Positions 42,915-54,277 of a DNA stretch of 64,000 nucleotides are shown one piece after another. Location of the stretch: contig JAWZYU010000025.1 of the NCBI GenBank assembly GCA_038380435.1, positions 52,088,691 through 52,152,690 of the forward strand, written 5' to 3'. Below the pieces are notes generated by a model. That model was not told the origin of the DNA and did not search any database. It was given only the letters and a program-made list of their open reading frames with translations. Source of the stretch: Ryuthela nishihirai (lineage: Eukaryota; Arthropoda; Arachnida; Araneae; Heptathelidae). The stretch's first letter is position 1. Every line of letters starts with the position of its first letter. Position numbers and translations under genes: made by a program.

Positions 42915-43600
42915 ATATAAACGCTTTTTTTTTTCTGAGGATAAGCAGATATGCCCTGTATCCCCACCTGTTTTCATCCATAAAAAATAAAATTTAATTA
43001 TTATCTTTTAGTTGAGAGTTTGTTAATAAAAGAATTGGGAATATTTTTCTTTACCTCATTTTTTACTGGACTGCAATTCTAGTGTTGACACCAAAGCAAA
43101 GAGTGAAATCAAGTCCTCAGAACTCATGACTTGAATTTGGAGTTTGTTATACAACTTTTGTGAAGGTGATTTTGTTAATTTTTTTTTGTAATATTTGTAC
43201 TTTCTTTCTAACTTTGCACTAAATAAAATGAGATTATATTAAAATATATGTTAACTTCTTTAATGCTCTTGTACCATTTTCTGACCCCCCCCCCCCATTC
43301 TCAAAATAACGTTATTGCAAGGTCACAGTATCCCCACATTTTTTCCTAGAAATGGTGCAATGTATAATACTGATTTCCAATAATATTTTATTTAAAAAGT
43401 GTAGAACTATTTTTACTCATTGGTTGAAAACATCAAGTACCAGATCATCGATCCTGTTCAGTGATTTGAAAACATCCAGTACCAAAAGGCATTCTGGTTT
43501 AGTAATTCGCAAACATAGAGTATCAGAACAGTGTTCTGGTTCGGTGATTTGGAAATACTGATTACCAGAATGCCATTTTGATTTAGTTCTGGTAATTGCT
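42915..43600. other. Intronic stretch with C run
   Basis: No coding or named repeat. A run of C near 43286 and short repeated phrases (AAAACATCAAGTACCAGATC and AAAACATCCAGTACCAAAAG near 43425 and 43468) suggest a small decayed tandem unit of about 40 bp up to 43600. Confidence 0.4.
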
Positions 43601-43609
43601 TCCCCTACT

Positions 43610-43890
43610 CAAGTTTGCTTCTGGTAGTTGCTTCCCCTACTCAAAGAGTCATGCTTCACCAGTGCGCTATATCTTCAGAAAGTGAGAGCCAACTGCAACA
43701 TGTTGTATGTCAGATAAAAGCTACTGACATGGGAAATGTTGTTGACAATACAAATATATCCTTTCTAAAGAAAGGAAAATATGAAAATGATTGTTCTATT
43801 ATCTTCTGAATACAAGGGCTGAAATAGGTTATGTGTCAAATGAAAGCTTGTGGCATGGGGAGTGTCACAGTACATTTTCCTGTGATGCTT
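43610..43890 (+). repeat. Minisatellite, third locus
   Basis: CGCTATATCTTCAGAAAGTG, GATAAAAGCTACTGACATGG, GGAAAATATGAAAATGATTG, TTATCTTCTGAATACAAGG and GTCAAATGAAAGCTTGTGG repeat the unit structure of 9510-10790. About two units remain, ending directly at the palindromic core. Confidence 0.65.
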
Positions 43891-43894
43891 TATT

Positions 43895-44075
43895 CTTAAA
43901 ACATATCATTGGTGCAATCAATCACTGAATTCATATTCACTTTGAAGGAAGATAGGATGTCGGCAATCTTGTTGAGTAGGTCATTTGGTGCTCTATCATC
44001 CTTTGAAGTGAATACAAATTGAGTGACTGATTGCACCATTGATATGTTTTAGTTTTATTTTCTACTTATTAGGGT
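43895..44075. repeat. Palindromic core of the composite repeat, intact copy
   Basis: AAAACATATCATTGGTGC, then AATCACTGAATTCATATTCAC and TTTGAAGGAAGATAGG face CTATCATCCTTTGAAGTGAA, then GAGTGACTGATTGCACC and ATTGATATGTTTT. Arms of about 60 bp have several mismatches. It equals the core at 10890-11570 without its SINE. Confidence 0.75.
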
Positions 44076-44109
44076 GCATATAGGAAAATGTTTTTTTTTA
44101 TTTTCTTTT

Positions 44110-44230
44110 TTGATTACTAAAGATCAATCAAAAGGTTGAAATTATGATAATTTTTTTTTAATATTTTTGCTTATTTTTTGACAATTAATATTTTTTAATT
44201 GAAAATTTTGAATTATTCTGATCCCAAAGT
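44110..44230 (+). repeat. Dispersed A block, fourth copy
   Basis: GATCAATCAAAAGGTTGAAATT matches GACTGATTAAAAGGTTGAAATT at 9020. Here the block follows the palindromic core, whereas at 9000 it precedes the minisatellite, which hints at a larger repeating unit. Confidence 0.4.
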
Positions 44231-44344
44231 CCAAGTTTTGCCTTATTTTGAGCATGAGCTGAGTTCGTGAGGACTCAAGCTCTGCCAAACAAACCCCATG
44301 TCCAAATTCATCTCTAATAGTTTGTGCTAATGCCATAGTAGGCT

Positions 44345-45480
44345 TGTAGTTTTGAATATAATGTCCATTAAATCTTGTTTAAAACATCTAGTATGTGTGA
44401 CCTATGTAAGAATCTTTGGGGTATATTTTTTTTCTTCTGAAGAATCTGATGTTATGATTAGATTCTTTGTGCATATGTTTCAGAATGAAATAGTATACTT
44501 GTTTCATAAGCTTGTCTTTTGAGCTGAGGGTCAGTGGGAAAAATTTATATTAAGTTTGTATATTTGGTGTATATGTGAAACAGTATCCAGCTTCTGTACC
44601 AATTTGTTATATATTATTTCATGGTGCAAAGTTTTATCATCAGAACAATATCAGAAGACTTGTAGAAAGCGTGAAAAGTAGAGATTTATACTTATATGGA
44701 TGTGCTGAGTCACTATGGATTGTACTGGGGATAAGTGTAGACTTCTATTATAACTAGGGATTCTAATGGGGATTAGTGTAAGCTCATATTATGCTACAGT
44801 TATATGGTTTTCATGTTATAGATATATCTAATTATGCAAGTTTCCTTGGGATCATGCTTAAATATAATAATTGGTAGATACTATTAAAGTGATGGATTTA
44901 GATATATCAAGTCCTCAATTCCATATTCCCACACAAAGAGTAGCATTTGTTCCATCCAGATACTGAAAGGTGATTCTGACTGTGGCCCTGTTGCAACACT
45001 TCCCAGCTGCTCTTGCATCCAGCTAGTGCAAGCCATGATTTGGCATGTTGGTCATCCTAGAAGTGTATTATTTGACCTAAACAGATTTGCATATAGGATC
45101 TTCCAACATATGCACATACATATAAAATGGGTTCTTGGCCTTTTATGTTTTGTAAACCATATAAAAAGCATAATGTGTGTCACATGAATCTTGAAGCTGT
45201 TTCTAATAATTAGTATTTCAGCCCATCATTTTAAAACAAGAAAAACCCTCAATTTTTTTTAAAGTAATGAGAAACAAACATAATCTATTTTCATTGACTT
45301 GTTTATTTTCCTTTCATATGATAAGTGGTTATATAGATGCAAGTTACAACATTACTTTGTCATTACCCTTTGTAATAAACAGCTATTTTTCTTACCTATT
45401 TTAAAGATAAAATTAGCATAATTTATTAAGTTAATGTGAAGTAAGAAATTTCTCAGTTAACTTCTCAAAGATCCATATGT
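44345..45480. other. Intron before exon e, nothing recognised
   Basis: A+T-rich; no repeat or coding element recognised. A short duplicated phrase (GGGGATAAGTGTAGACTTC / GGGGATTAGTGTAAGCTC) lies near 44730 and 44770. Confidence 0.4.
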
Positions 45481-45491
45481 ATTTTGCCTAG

Positions 45492-45578
45492 ATGAACCAA
45501 GTAAAGGGTAATGATGAGACAGTGGAATCCCATGTTCTTTTAGAGCACTGTTTACAGGATACCATCTGGGTAAATCAG
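45492..45578 (+). CDS. DUF4211 gene (QSER1/PRR12-like), exon e
   Basis: The acceptor is ATTTTGCCTAG and there are 29 codons in phase 0, MNQVKGNDETVESHVLLEHC then LQDTIWVNQ, with donor GTAAGC after AATCAG. The ATG is internal and is not a start, because exon d ends in phase 0 just before it. The segment is predicted as a helix, with TIWVNQ running straight into LFQELEEIW of the last exon. Within the family this is the C-terminal helical tail. Good splice sites and matching phases on both sides support it even though it is short. It stands about 17 kb from exon d and 8.7 kb from exon f. Confidence 0.85.
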
Positions 45579-45599
45579 GTAAGCTACAGCTCTGTTATT

Positions 45600-46185
45600 T
45601 ATTAATATGAGATAATGTTTGCTTCATTTTGTGCCATATGCAATAAAATTAATTTTGAGAGAAAAAAATGCTGATCTAAAACATTTTAGTAGGCTAGGAA
45701 TTTTGAATATCTAGTATATTTGTGTTAGTTTTTTTAAGCAAGCAGGGAGCTCCACAGCCAAAGGTATATATATACATATGCAATAATAATGTAGAGGCTT
45801 TTAGTTTGCACTGGGTTTTTATATGGCATACAGACGCACAAGGATATACCCATTGGTTATTAGTCGGACTTATAGTGTAGTGGTCTAACTAGTGTAGTGT
45901 TCACTACCCTAGTTGGGGTAACCATTGAGTACTGCATTGCTTTTATCAACATTAATTATAAATGTTTTTCTTTTTTTTTATTTAGTTGATTTTTAATACT
46001 TAAAGGTGCCTTTTTTTTAATATTTTGAGGTCCCATTCATGTTAATAAAATGTTTACTTTTTAACTACTGTTTCTACATTTGATGGTTATACTTATTTAC
46101 TATTCCAAAGATTAACCCTTCCATGGTCCCACCTGAAAAACTGGTTTACATCCAGAGGCCCAGCTATTTTTTCACTGTGATCAGC
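45600..46185. other. Intron stretch, nothing recognised
   Basis: No coding or named repeat. GTAGTGGTCTAACTAGTGTA near 45890 has a superficial A-box look but lacks a B box. Confidence 0.35.
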
Positions 46186-46189
46186 CAAA

Positions 46190-47200
46190 AAAAATAACTA
46201 GAACTTTTTTTCCCAAATAACTAATGAAAGGAATTATGACATGTTATATTCCAAATTAATCAGCATTTATTTCTGGATTTTTTTAAAATAAAATATTTAA
46301 CAGAAAAGATGACTAGTTTTATTTTAAGAGGGCATTTTTAGAGTTATAGTAAAAAATGCACCTGGCAATGCAAATAAAAATTTATTTAAAAAAAAAATAG
46401 AAATATTTATAATGCACATGAATAAGAAAGACTTTTTATTTCTGAATAACAAAAAAAATATATTTGCTTGAAACAAGAAAATTTCTCCAGTTTTGTAATT
46501 TTTTTCTTGGTACCATACTTTGAGATGGAGCTAGAGTGGCTCAGTCAGTTGCACACCAGGCTCATAATCTGCAGTTCCTAGATTTGAGTCCCACCTGGAC
46601 CATCATTGAGATTTAGCTCTACAAAACTCCCTGCTCTGCTGTCAGTCAGTAGGGGACACCAATAAGCTTGGGAAGGCTGCTGTCCATTGGATGGGACATA
46701 AAGCCCTGGCCTGCATGCGGAAGAGTCATACCCTCTGCACATTAAATAGCATGCTGGATGGCCTTGATGGGAGGCAACCATCTGTCTCCTAACAGTGTCC
46801 AGTGGGTTCCCTCCTCCAACCTTCTCAGAGCCCTTGGGACCTGGCCATTTAGCCCATTGTGTGCAAAAAAGTGCTGCTCAGAGGTAAAGCAGTCCAAACA
46901 ACCATACTTTAGGAATTTTTTTTTAAATAACTAATAAACTGAACTAGGTCATGTTATATACCAAATTAAACAGAATCTTCTATATTTTATGAAAATAAAA
47001 ATTTTAAACAAATTTGCATATTGATTTTAAAAAGACTTTTCAAAAGTGAGTGGTATAGTGAAAAAATGATCAGACTATGCAATTGAGGCTTAATTGAGGC
47101 AAAATTCCAAAGCAGTAATTTTGGAAAACCTGGCAAATAGAAGCAGTTAAATACAAATAAAAGCAGTTAAATTATGCATTAATTGAAAGAAAATTTCTTC
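46190..47200 (+). repeat. Diverged direct repeat pair around a SINE
   Basis: The phrase AAATAACTAATGAAAGGAAT, then GACATGTTATATTCCAAATTAA near 46215-46260 recurs as AAATAACTAATAAACTGAAC, then GTCATGTTATATACCAAATTAA near 46925-46970. The following AAAATAAA...TTTAACA sequence matches too. This is an old tandem unit of about 320-710 bp, depending on whether the SINE at 46522 is removed. Confidence 0.55.
46522..46910 (+). mobile_element. SINE family A, full length with 10-bp duplication
   Basis: ACCATACTTT flanks it at 46512-46521 and 46911-46920. The head reads GTGGCTCAGTCAGTTGCAC, CTCATAATCTGCAG and TTTGAGTCCCACC. The body has TTAAATAGCATGCTGGATGG, then CCTCCAACCTTCTCAG, and ends GCTCAGAGGTAAAGCAGTCC. 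Confidence 0.92.
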
Positions 47201-47803
47201 CTAATACTATAATATTTACCTGAAACATTATTTTTATTTCTTTTAATGATTCTTTTCAGTGTGTTATCTTTAAAAGACAGGCCAGTGTTATAGAAGATGA
47301 GTTCGACTAGTCACATTAATGGGATTTTCTGTCGTGTTTATGAAATGGAGGAACACTTTCTTGGCTGCTTTTTTTTTACTAAACATTATGAATTTTGGGC
47401 ATTTTGGCTATGTGCTGAAAAGTTAATGCACCATAGCAAAAAAGAAATGTATCATCAAAATGGCACAGCCAAGCTATTGAGAGGTGGGAGTAAAATCTTT
47501 TAAAACCATTCAATATAAACTTAAAAACTCAAAATTTTTTCAGGGGAGAGTAAAATGCCCTGTGTTGGGGAGGGGGGATTAAAAACACTTATTGAAATTG
47601 CCTTCCCACATGAGGACTGATTTCCATGTCAAGGATGTCCTTTTTGTTTCCATATCCAAGACCTCATTCATTTCCAGAAACAAAATAAGTACTGGAAAGT
47701 GAAGAAATAATAAAAGAAAAATTAACATATAACCTAATGTGACATTAAAATATCCACTGGCAGCAAGTTGTAAGCCAACCATCTGGCAAACAATTGCCTA
47801 TAT

Positions 47804-48101
47804 CAGGGGTTCTCAATGTGGGATATGCGGTAAAAGTTTTTGGGGTATGCCGTGAGAGCTCAAAAGTCGCTAGATCTAGTAAAAAAGTTGCTAAGTTGGC
47901 AACACTGCTGTGCAGAAATGTCATTTTTTGTGTTTATTGATATATGTAATTTATGAATACAAAATTTAATGTGTGTGTGTATATATGGTTTTTTCCCATT
48001 GTTATACTATAACTATAGTTTTATCTATCTATACAAGGGGTATGCCAGTTACATACACATTTCCAGGGAGTACGTGAAGCATAAAAGGTTGAAAACCACT
48101 G
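47804..48101. mobile_element. hAT MITE, second family
   Basis: Ends are CAGGGGTTCTCAATG and AAAAGGTTGAAAACCACTG, the CAGTGGTTCTCAACCTTTT-type hAT terminus with some change. GCCTATAT at 47796-47803 and 48102-48109 is the 8-bp duplication. The 298-bp interior is non-coding. Confidence 0.92.
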
Positions 48102-48109
48102 GCCTATAT

Positions 48110-48745
48110 CTATGACATTTTTTTCTTTTAATTCTAGTGCCACCTCAAAATACAGATAAAGGCCTATTACATTTTATCAAATTATAAACAATATTGAAAA
48201 CTTTTACAGTAGCATCAATATTTTTATTATTTAATTTATGTACTAAATTTGAAATTGAATAATTAGTCATTCTTTTAACAAATCTTAAAAGAATGACTAA
48301 TTAAAAGAATGACTTTTTGATGTAGGCTTTAGAAACATTTTGTTCCTTAATATTTTTTTTTTGCAGAGAAGATTACCTAGTGTTTCTATTATTGCCATTT
48401 GGTGTTACTAAACATACACACTATTCTTTGGACATATGAACATGTTTTTCTTGTTACTCCTAAATACTTAATTTTTGTACTGTTCTGTAAACACACTTGC
48501 ATGTTTTTCATTCCAACAATTCAGGAAGAGTAGATTATTTATTTCTTTCAATGATACACATGATGGTTTTCTTCACTCATTGGTTGTTCAACAGATTCAA
48601 AATTTGACTTTAATGCTCCACAATGATTTTTATGTATGTTTTCAACTTCACATTTAAAACCTCAGTAGATCACTCTGTGGTTTCAACGTATTTTGGATTA
48701 GAATCTGAAAAGTTATTGATCATTACTTTTTAATGTCATTAATAT
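48110..48745. other. Intron stretch with a small hairpin
   Basis: AATTAGTCATTCTTTTA (48261) and TAAAAGAATGACTAATT (from 48286) form a hairpin, followed by another copy of AAAAGAATGACT. Nothing else recognised. Confidence 0.45.
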
Positions 48746-48747
48746 AA

Positions 48748-48926
48748 CCCTGAGCACATTAAAGAACATGCTGGGTAGCCTTGACAGGGAGTTACCATCT
48801 GTCTCCTAACATCTGTCCACCGGGTCCCCTCTCCCCAACCTTCTCTGATCTTCAGTGTCCTTGTGACCTGGCCATTTAGCCCAATGTGCACAAAAAGTAC
48901 TGCCCAAAGGTAAAACAACCCAATCA
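48748..48926 (+). mobile_element. SINE family A, 3' half
   Basis: It starts GAGCACATTAAAGAACATGC and runs through CCCCTCTCCCCAACCTTCTC and TTTAGCCCAATGTGC to CAAAGGTAAAACAACCC. 5'-truncated. Confidence 0.85.
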
Positions 48927-48929
48927 GCA

Positions 48930-50795
48930 TATGCAGCCTCCCCACATATCTTCGTGTTATGGAAGTTTGCACAATTTTTGAATCTTTTGAACTACCTATG
49001 GTTTGCATGGAAAGTCTGATCATAGTCTTCTTTTTTTGCAAGTCTACAGAAAGTTTGTGAGCCTTTGGTTGGATGATCATGAGGCTTCATAAAATTCATT
49101 TTTGTATTTGAGCTTCCTTCCAAATCACTAACAATTTTGCTATTTCATGGATGGGACCTTTTGTTCTCTCTATTTTTATTGTGGCTTTCATTGGTGCCAA
49201 TCCTTTCACTGCCTCGTGATTTCATTCTTTGTTCTTTAAAATGGTAGAGATCGTTGAATAGAATAGGCCTAGATCATGTGGCAAGGCTGACACTGTTTTA
49301 CCACTTTTATTACTTTCACTTTTGCTCTTGCCACTTTGGGAACATGAAAACACAAAATAATTTATAATAAAGTAAAATGTAAACATGGATCAGACACTAA
49401 TATGCAATGTCTTAGTAAACTTATGTAAACAAAAGGACTCGCCACAGAATGAATGCTGCCAGCACATTTGGCAATCATGCATCAACTTGTATGCATATGC
49501 ATTGCATTGACCAATCCACGAGATTTACCCATTGTATTATGGTCGTAAGTTGTAGAGCATCTTTAATTTGTAATATTTCTGTTATTACTTAAATCTTTAT
49601 ATTTTTTTTCTAAAATTTTTCGTTCGTTTATGCAAACAATACATAATGTATATGCAATCAGCAAACTGTAAGAGTCTGGTAGTAGTGTTACATAAATTTA
49701 ATTTGTTTTAAGAATTAGATAATATAAGTAAAAAAAATGAAAAGAATATAATTTAAAAGAGGTAATGAGATGTGAAAAAATTAAATAAAAATATTTCAAA
49801 GAAAGTAAAAAAAGTATTTTAACTACTGAAATTGAACAATTCCAGGTCAAATTTCTTTAGATACTGTTATGGAAAAGTTGAGCTTCACAACAGAGCAGCA
49901 AAGGTTTCATTTAAAAATTGCAGTTTACTAGTGCTAGGGTGAAAATACTTCAATTTAATTAAAAATAATGGCCTAGCCAGATGTCTCATAAGGTAGTTGC
50001 TGTTTGAGGCCACATATATCTAATGATTTCATTTTTCATCAAGTTTCAAGTTAATTATACTTTCCTTTCAATTAGATTGATTGAAAGCATTTTTATTTTC
50101 TAATTGCAGCATATATTTGAGAAGCAATATAAATAATCCTATCGAAAGATGGATAAAATCATAGAGTTATAGTTACAATAATAAATTTAATATGCTTTAT
50201 CTCACTGCATTAAATTTACTATTATAAATAATTCTAGAAATAGCAAACTGAAAAATATTTATATCACTAATATTTTACTTGAAATCAGTATCTTGCTTCT
50301 GAATCATGAATGCCTGAAAATTCATCTGAATTGGAATCAACAAAGTATTTTTTTTAAATATATATATTTTTTAATTTCTGGATCTACTTTATCCAAACAT
50401 CCACCAGAAGGTATAGCAAACAGATATTTTAAGTTAAAAAATTAAAAATCGGGAGAAAAAAAAAGGTCAGTACTTATGGAAGACAATGAGAAGTCAAGAT
50501 GTATCCTTTGGACTGAACATATGCTCTAAAGTTTCATATTAGTAAAATACTGATCATGTGTTACAATGAAATAAAAATCAATTATTTTAATCTAATTGTG
50601 TTTGTTTTGTAAAATATATCCGATGGTAAAAATAATTTAGAAACTTTGAAACAATTTTAAATCGCAAAACATACGAAAATGAAAAAAAAAAATCACATGA
50701 CTATATTTTTGTCGAAATTGGTGAAATCCGTCAATAAAAAGAAATGTTCCCTAGGCATCTGACTGAAAATGTGCATGGCTTAATGTAACAAAATA
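48930..50795. other. Intron stretch, nothing certain
   Basis: A+T-rich. It shares scattered words with 15420-15900, as noted there. No open frame or named element. Confidence 0.35.
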
Positions 50796-50799
50796 ATCC

Positions 50800-50870
50800 T
50801 ATTGAAATAGAGAAGATCTGTGAGGAAGGTGGGACCTCAGCAGAAAGCTCTAACACAGGTACTCTAACAC
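50800..50870 (-). mobile_element. SINE family B, middle fragment
   Basis: GAAATAGAGAAGATCTGTGAG and GGTGGGACCTCAGCAGAAAG match the copy at 53140-53348 closely. Both the head and the tail are missing. A small tandem word (CTCTAACACAG twice) follows. Confidence 0.65.
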
Positions 50871-51780
50871 AGATTGCTGGGATTCATTCCTAAAATTAGA
50901 ACATGTCTGACAGCAATAGCATGATCTGGACTGTTCTAATGACAGTTTGATGGATCAGAAAGGGTTGTTACTTTCTAATGCATCAAATTGAGGAATAAAT
51001 CGAAAAGGTTACCATTATTTTGGAGCTTCCAAATATTTATCATTAATATATTCATAAATGTACAAGTTAATTTAAAATTTCTTTTGTCATACTAATTATG
51101 CTATATAGCATTTATGGTCACACGTGCATACCATGATGAATCACATTTTCTTGGCTGTGACAGCATAAGTTTTAAAATAGAAGATGGTAACCTTATCCAT
51201 GCCAAGTGGACTGCCTGAGTAATAATTTTTATTTAGTATTTTGTACATATTGAAAGCATAGGTTTGAAATTATTTTTTGTTGATTTAATATCATGTATTT
51301 TTAAGATGAATTGTATCACAGTAATCTGTAGAGAAAGGATTTGTAAAAATGATAATTGCAAGTCTTGATCATGAATAAATTACTACTTGATCATGGTTCA
51401 TCTGCTTTATAAAATAGTACCCATATCTTTGGCATTTGAATCTATATAAACCATTTCATGCTATGTAGCTTGATATAGTTTGTTTCTATTTATTGGAGTT
51501 ATATATTTTATTTAATTTATCAAGGCAGATTATGATTTTTCTGTTTCATTTGACCCAGATTGTTATAAATTCGAGTTAAGTACCATACACTTTTTTTACC
51601 TGTATCAAGTTTTAGTCTCAAACATATACAATAGACTCCTCCATAACTATCATGCCAGTTAATCCAGGCAGGGAGCTCTCATATCTGCAGATGTGGCTGT
51701 CTTGTTCTTGGTACTATATGCCACTGTTTAGTTCTCAGACCAGTAATCCCTTTTCCTCTATTCTTTAAACACACATGCCT
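50871..51780. other. Intron stretch, nothing recognised
   Basis: No coding segment or named repeat recognised before the fold-back at 51781. It shares the phrase TGAGGAATAAAT..GAAAA and a GAAGCTCCAAA-like word with 53910-53960. Confidence 0.35.
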
Positions 51781-51932
51781 AATCCATCCATAGTAAATAC
51801 ACAGATTACCTGTAGAAATAGACTTCAACAATTGTTAAAAACATCTGGAAAAAATTATCGCTGATGCATTGTTTTTAACAATTGTTGAAGTCTATTTCTA
51901 CAAGTAATCTGTGTATTTACTATGGATGGATT
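51781..51932. repeat. Fold-back element, 63-bp arms
   Basis: Arms 51781-51843 and 51870-51932 are complementary with one mismatch, from AATCCATCCATAGTAAATAC to CAACAATTGTTAAAAACA, with a 26-base loop. The loop TCTGGAAAAAATTATCGCTG is the reverse of the end of the tRNA-like unit at 52085-52190 (CAGTGATAATTTTTTTCAGA). The hairpin is therefore built from the same repeat family as its neighbour. Confidence 0.88.
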
Positions 51933-52084
51933 TTTAATAATAAACGCTTAAGCATGATTGACTTATTCATTAACATCTAAATCATTAGCAACAATTGGAA
52001 AAGTTGCCTCTCCTGATGGCACAAGGTCCACCACATCTCAGTGAAAGATTTATAGGTCTTATTCTGGAAGATTTTAGCATCTGA

Positions 52085-52190
52085 TGCATGGTTTAATGGT
52101 TAGTATATCTAGAGAGCTGTGGGTTCGATTCCCGCCATGTCAGTGATAATTTTTTTCAGATGTTTTTAACACATGCCTAATTTTTTTCTT
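52085..52190 (+). mobile_element. tRNA-like SINE head
   Basis: ATGGTTTAATGGTTAGTATA is an A-box-like stretch and GGGTTCGATTCCCGCC a good B box, followed by ATGTCAGTGATAATTTTTTT. The anticodon arm is not tRNA-like, so it is a tRNA-derived repeat rather than a gene. It then shares AGATGTTTTTAACA with the fold-back just upstream. Confidence 0.65.
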
Positions 52191-52770
52191 AGAATAGTAA
52201 TCAAGTTCCACCTGAGCCTTTCACCTTCATAATCAGTTCACTTGTTTCAAGCTAATTATACATTCTATGTCAGTAGAGTTTTTTTTATTATTTATTTTAT
52301 TTTATTCTTTTTTTTTGGGGGGGGGGGGGTGCAGATTTTTACTGGGATAGTGATGTGCAGTAAACTGTTTTGTTCTTTTGCAATGTCTAACAAAAAATTG
52401 GTTCTGTTCATGGAGAAGAATGTAATATCTTTAAAAAGACTTCGTAAAGATAAAACCATGAAAAATATTAAATGCAAAGAGTAATCAGAGTAAAAAATTA
52501 TGTGAAAAAATTATAAAGGTAAAGAAACATTTTGTACTCGGTTTTCACAAGCATATCTAGTTCACATTGTACTTTGGAAAAGGCATTATAATTTTGATTT
52601 AAGATTGAAAACGTCTGTAAATTTATGTTATACTTTGAAAAAGAAAAAATTTCCTAATAAGGCATTAGTATGGCTTTCATTTTGCTCAAGAGTTGAGGAA
52701 AAATTTAACTGTTTTTCCCCAAATTTATAGTTGATTATTCCATTTTAGGTTATTGTTTATTCTTATACAG
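52191..52770. other. Intron stretch with T and G runs
   Basis: T-rich tract followed by a long G run near 52318-52329. The open frame over 52242-52484 is low-complexity at its start and resembles nothing known. Confidence 0.35.
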
Positions 52771-52777
52771 CAAAATA

Positions 52778-53513
52778 CCCAGCTCAGAACTATTGAAGGA
52801 TAATGCTTATTTATGCCAATGAAAAGCTATATTCAAAGCTTTGTTATTATGAAAATAAGTTTCTTATGAAAAATCTCATGGGATATGAATTTTGGTTTTC
52901 AACAATATTCATCCTGCATTAAGAAGTATCGAAACCTGGAAATTCAATAGTATTGTCAGTCTTAAGAAAATATCTTAAGTCTTAAGAATATATAACACAA
53001 TAACTTTTACATCAAAAAGTTTTTAATGCATTTTAAGGAGTTTGTGTAATGATTCTTTAAGTTCCTTAATTTTTTTAAGATAATATTAAGTACAAGGGAG
53101 ATTGCTATTAAATATTCTGTTTGAATAACTCATTAAATAATTAAAAAATACTCCTCCCCTCAAGCAGCTGCTTGCCACAGAGGTCTGACAGGAACCTGTC
53201 TGTTTAATAAGCCATAGAGAAGATCTGTGAGGAAGGTGGGACCTCAGCAGAAAGATAATACCAACATCCATGCCTTATCTAGTGTGTGAACCCAAGTCCC
53301 TTTGATCAGTAGCTAAGCATGCTAACCATTCTGCCATAGGACAGGCTTACTCGTTAAATACTGATGGAATATAGTTTTAAAAAATCAAGGTTTAGAGAGA
53401 GAAAAAAAATTTAAAGTGGCATTTTTCCATAAAAACCTTATTTTCAAAGTTAAGGAGTTTTGAATGTGCATTTCCTTGACATAAATAAGCATTATCCTCT
53501 AATTTGAGTAGTG
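52778..53513. mobile_element. Long-inverted-repeat MITE, copy 4, split by SINE B
   Basis: The left arm has TTGAAGGATAATGCTTATTT, ATGCCAATGAAAAGC and TTCAACAATATTCATCCTGC. The right arm ends with ACATAAATAAGCATTATCCTC and GAGTAGTG before TA. TA flanks both ends. A family B SINE (53140-53348) sits near the middle, in the conserved CTCATTAAATA word. Confidence 0.75.
53140..53348 (-). mobile_element. SINE family B, full length
   Basis: ACTCATTAAATA (53128-53139) and ACTCGTTAAATA (53349-53360) form a 12-bp duplication with one change. The tail side is CCCCTCAAGCAGCTGCTTGC and the head side has GTGTGTGAACCCAAGTCCC and GCTAAGCATGCTAACC. Confidence 0.88.
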
Positions 53514-53544
53514 TACATATTCACTATGTAATTAGATTAGTTGT

Positions 53545-53645
53545 TGTTGGGTTGTTTTACCTCTGAGCAACAGTTTTATGTGCATAATGACCAAATAGTC
53601 AAGCCACAAGGACCTCAACTGCTTAGAGAAGTTGGCAGACAGATG
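53545..53645 (-). mobile_element. SINE family A, 3' end fragment
   Basis: GGGTTGTTTTACCTCTGAGC, TGTGCATAATGACCAAATAG and GCTTAGAGAAGTTGGCAG are the complement of the last 100 bases of family A, diverged. The rest is absent. Confidence 0.65.
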
Positions 53646-53649
53646 AAGC

Positions 53650-54270
53650 CTACTGAAACATATATGGCTGTACTTTTGTGCAAATCATTGAAATTCACCA
53701 GTGGAAAAAAAATTCCTTTGACATCAGAGTTCATTTGATTGAAAACACAATGGGTAGATATTTATTAAACACTCAGTTAACTCACTGAAGCTCTCTGTCT
53801 GCTGTTGGGAGAGAGTGGTAAAAATAAATATCATCAGTGATAAAGCCATAATCTGGACTGTGCTGCTACTTGCAGTTTGAAGAACATTTTTTTTTGTTGT
53901 TTGCATCAAGTTGAGGAATAAATTGAAAAAAAATTAGCATTATTTAGAAGCTCCAAAGTGACTGTTTCATATAAATATATAAATATAAAAGTTATGCAGG
54001 CTTCATAAACCACATTTTTGCTCTTGTTGCACTATAAAGTTTAAACAACCCATCCTCATGCCCTGGTTCCATTTATGCTGGTTAAGATGGAGTTTACTGT
54101 ATTTAAAATAGAAGAAAGTGACTTCTCATTAATGTAGAAAGACATAGTTGAATATGTAAAAATATTCTGTAGTAATTTGTCAAATTTTTGCTTATAGTGA
54201 AATTCAGTATTTTTAAATATTAACATATTTAATTTTTTTACTTGTATTTAAAACTAATGCTAGTCATGTT
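53650..54270. other. End of the last intron
   Basis: A+T-rich, no named repeat, ending in a weak pyrimidine tract and TTTAAAG acceptor. Confidence 0.45.
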
Positions 54271-54277
54271 TTTAAAG

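Noticed and set aside
45492..45494. ATG as a translation start
   Set aside because: It follows a good acceptor and continues the frame from exon d, so it is an internal Met.
47297..47503. 68-residue open frame on the plus strand
   Set aside because: There is no resemblance to a known family, it is rich in F and W, and there are no splice or repeat relations. Probably chance.
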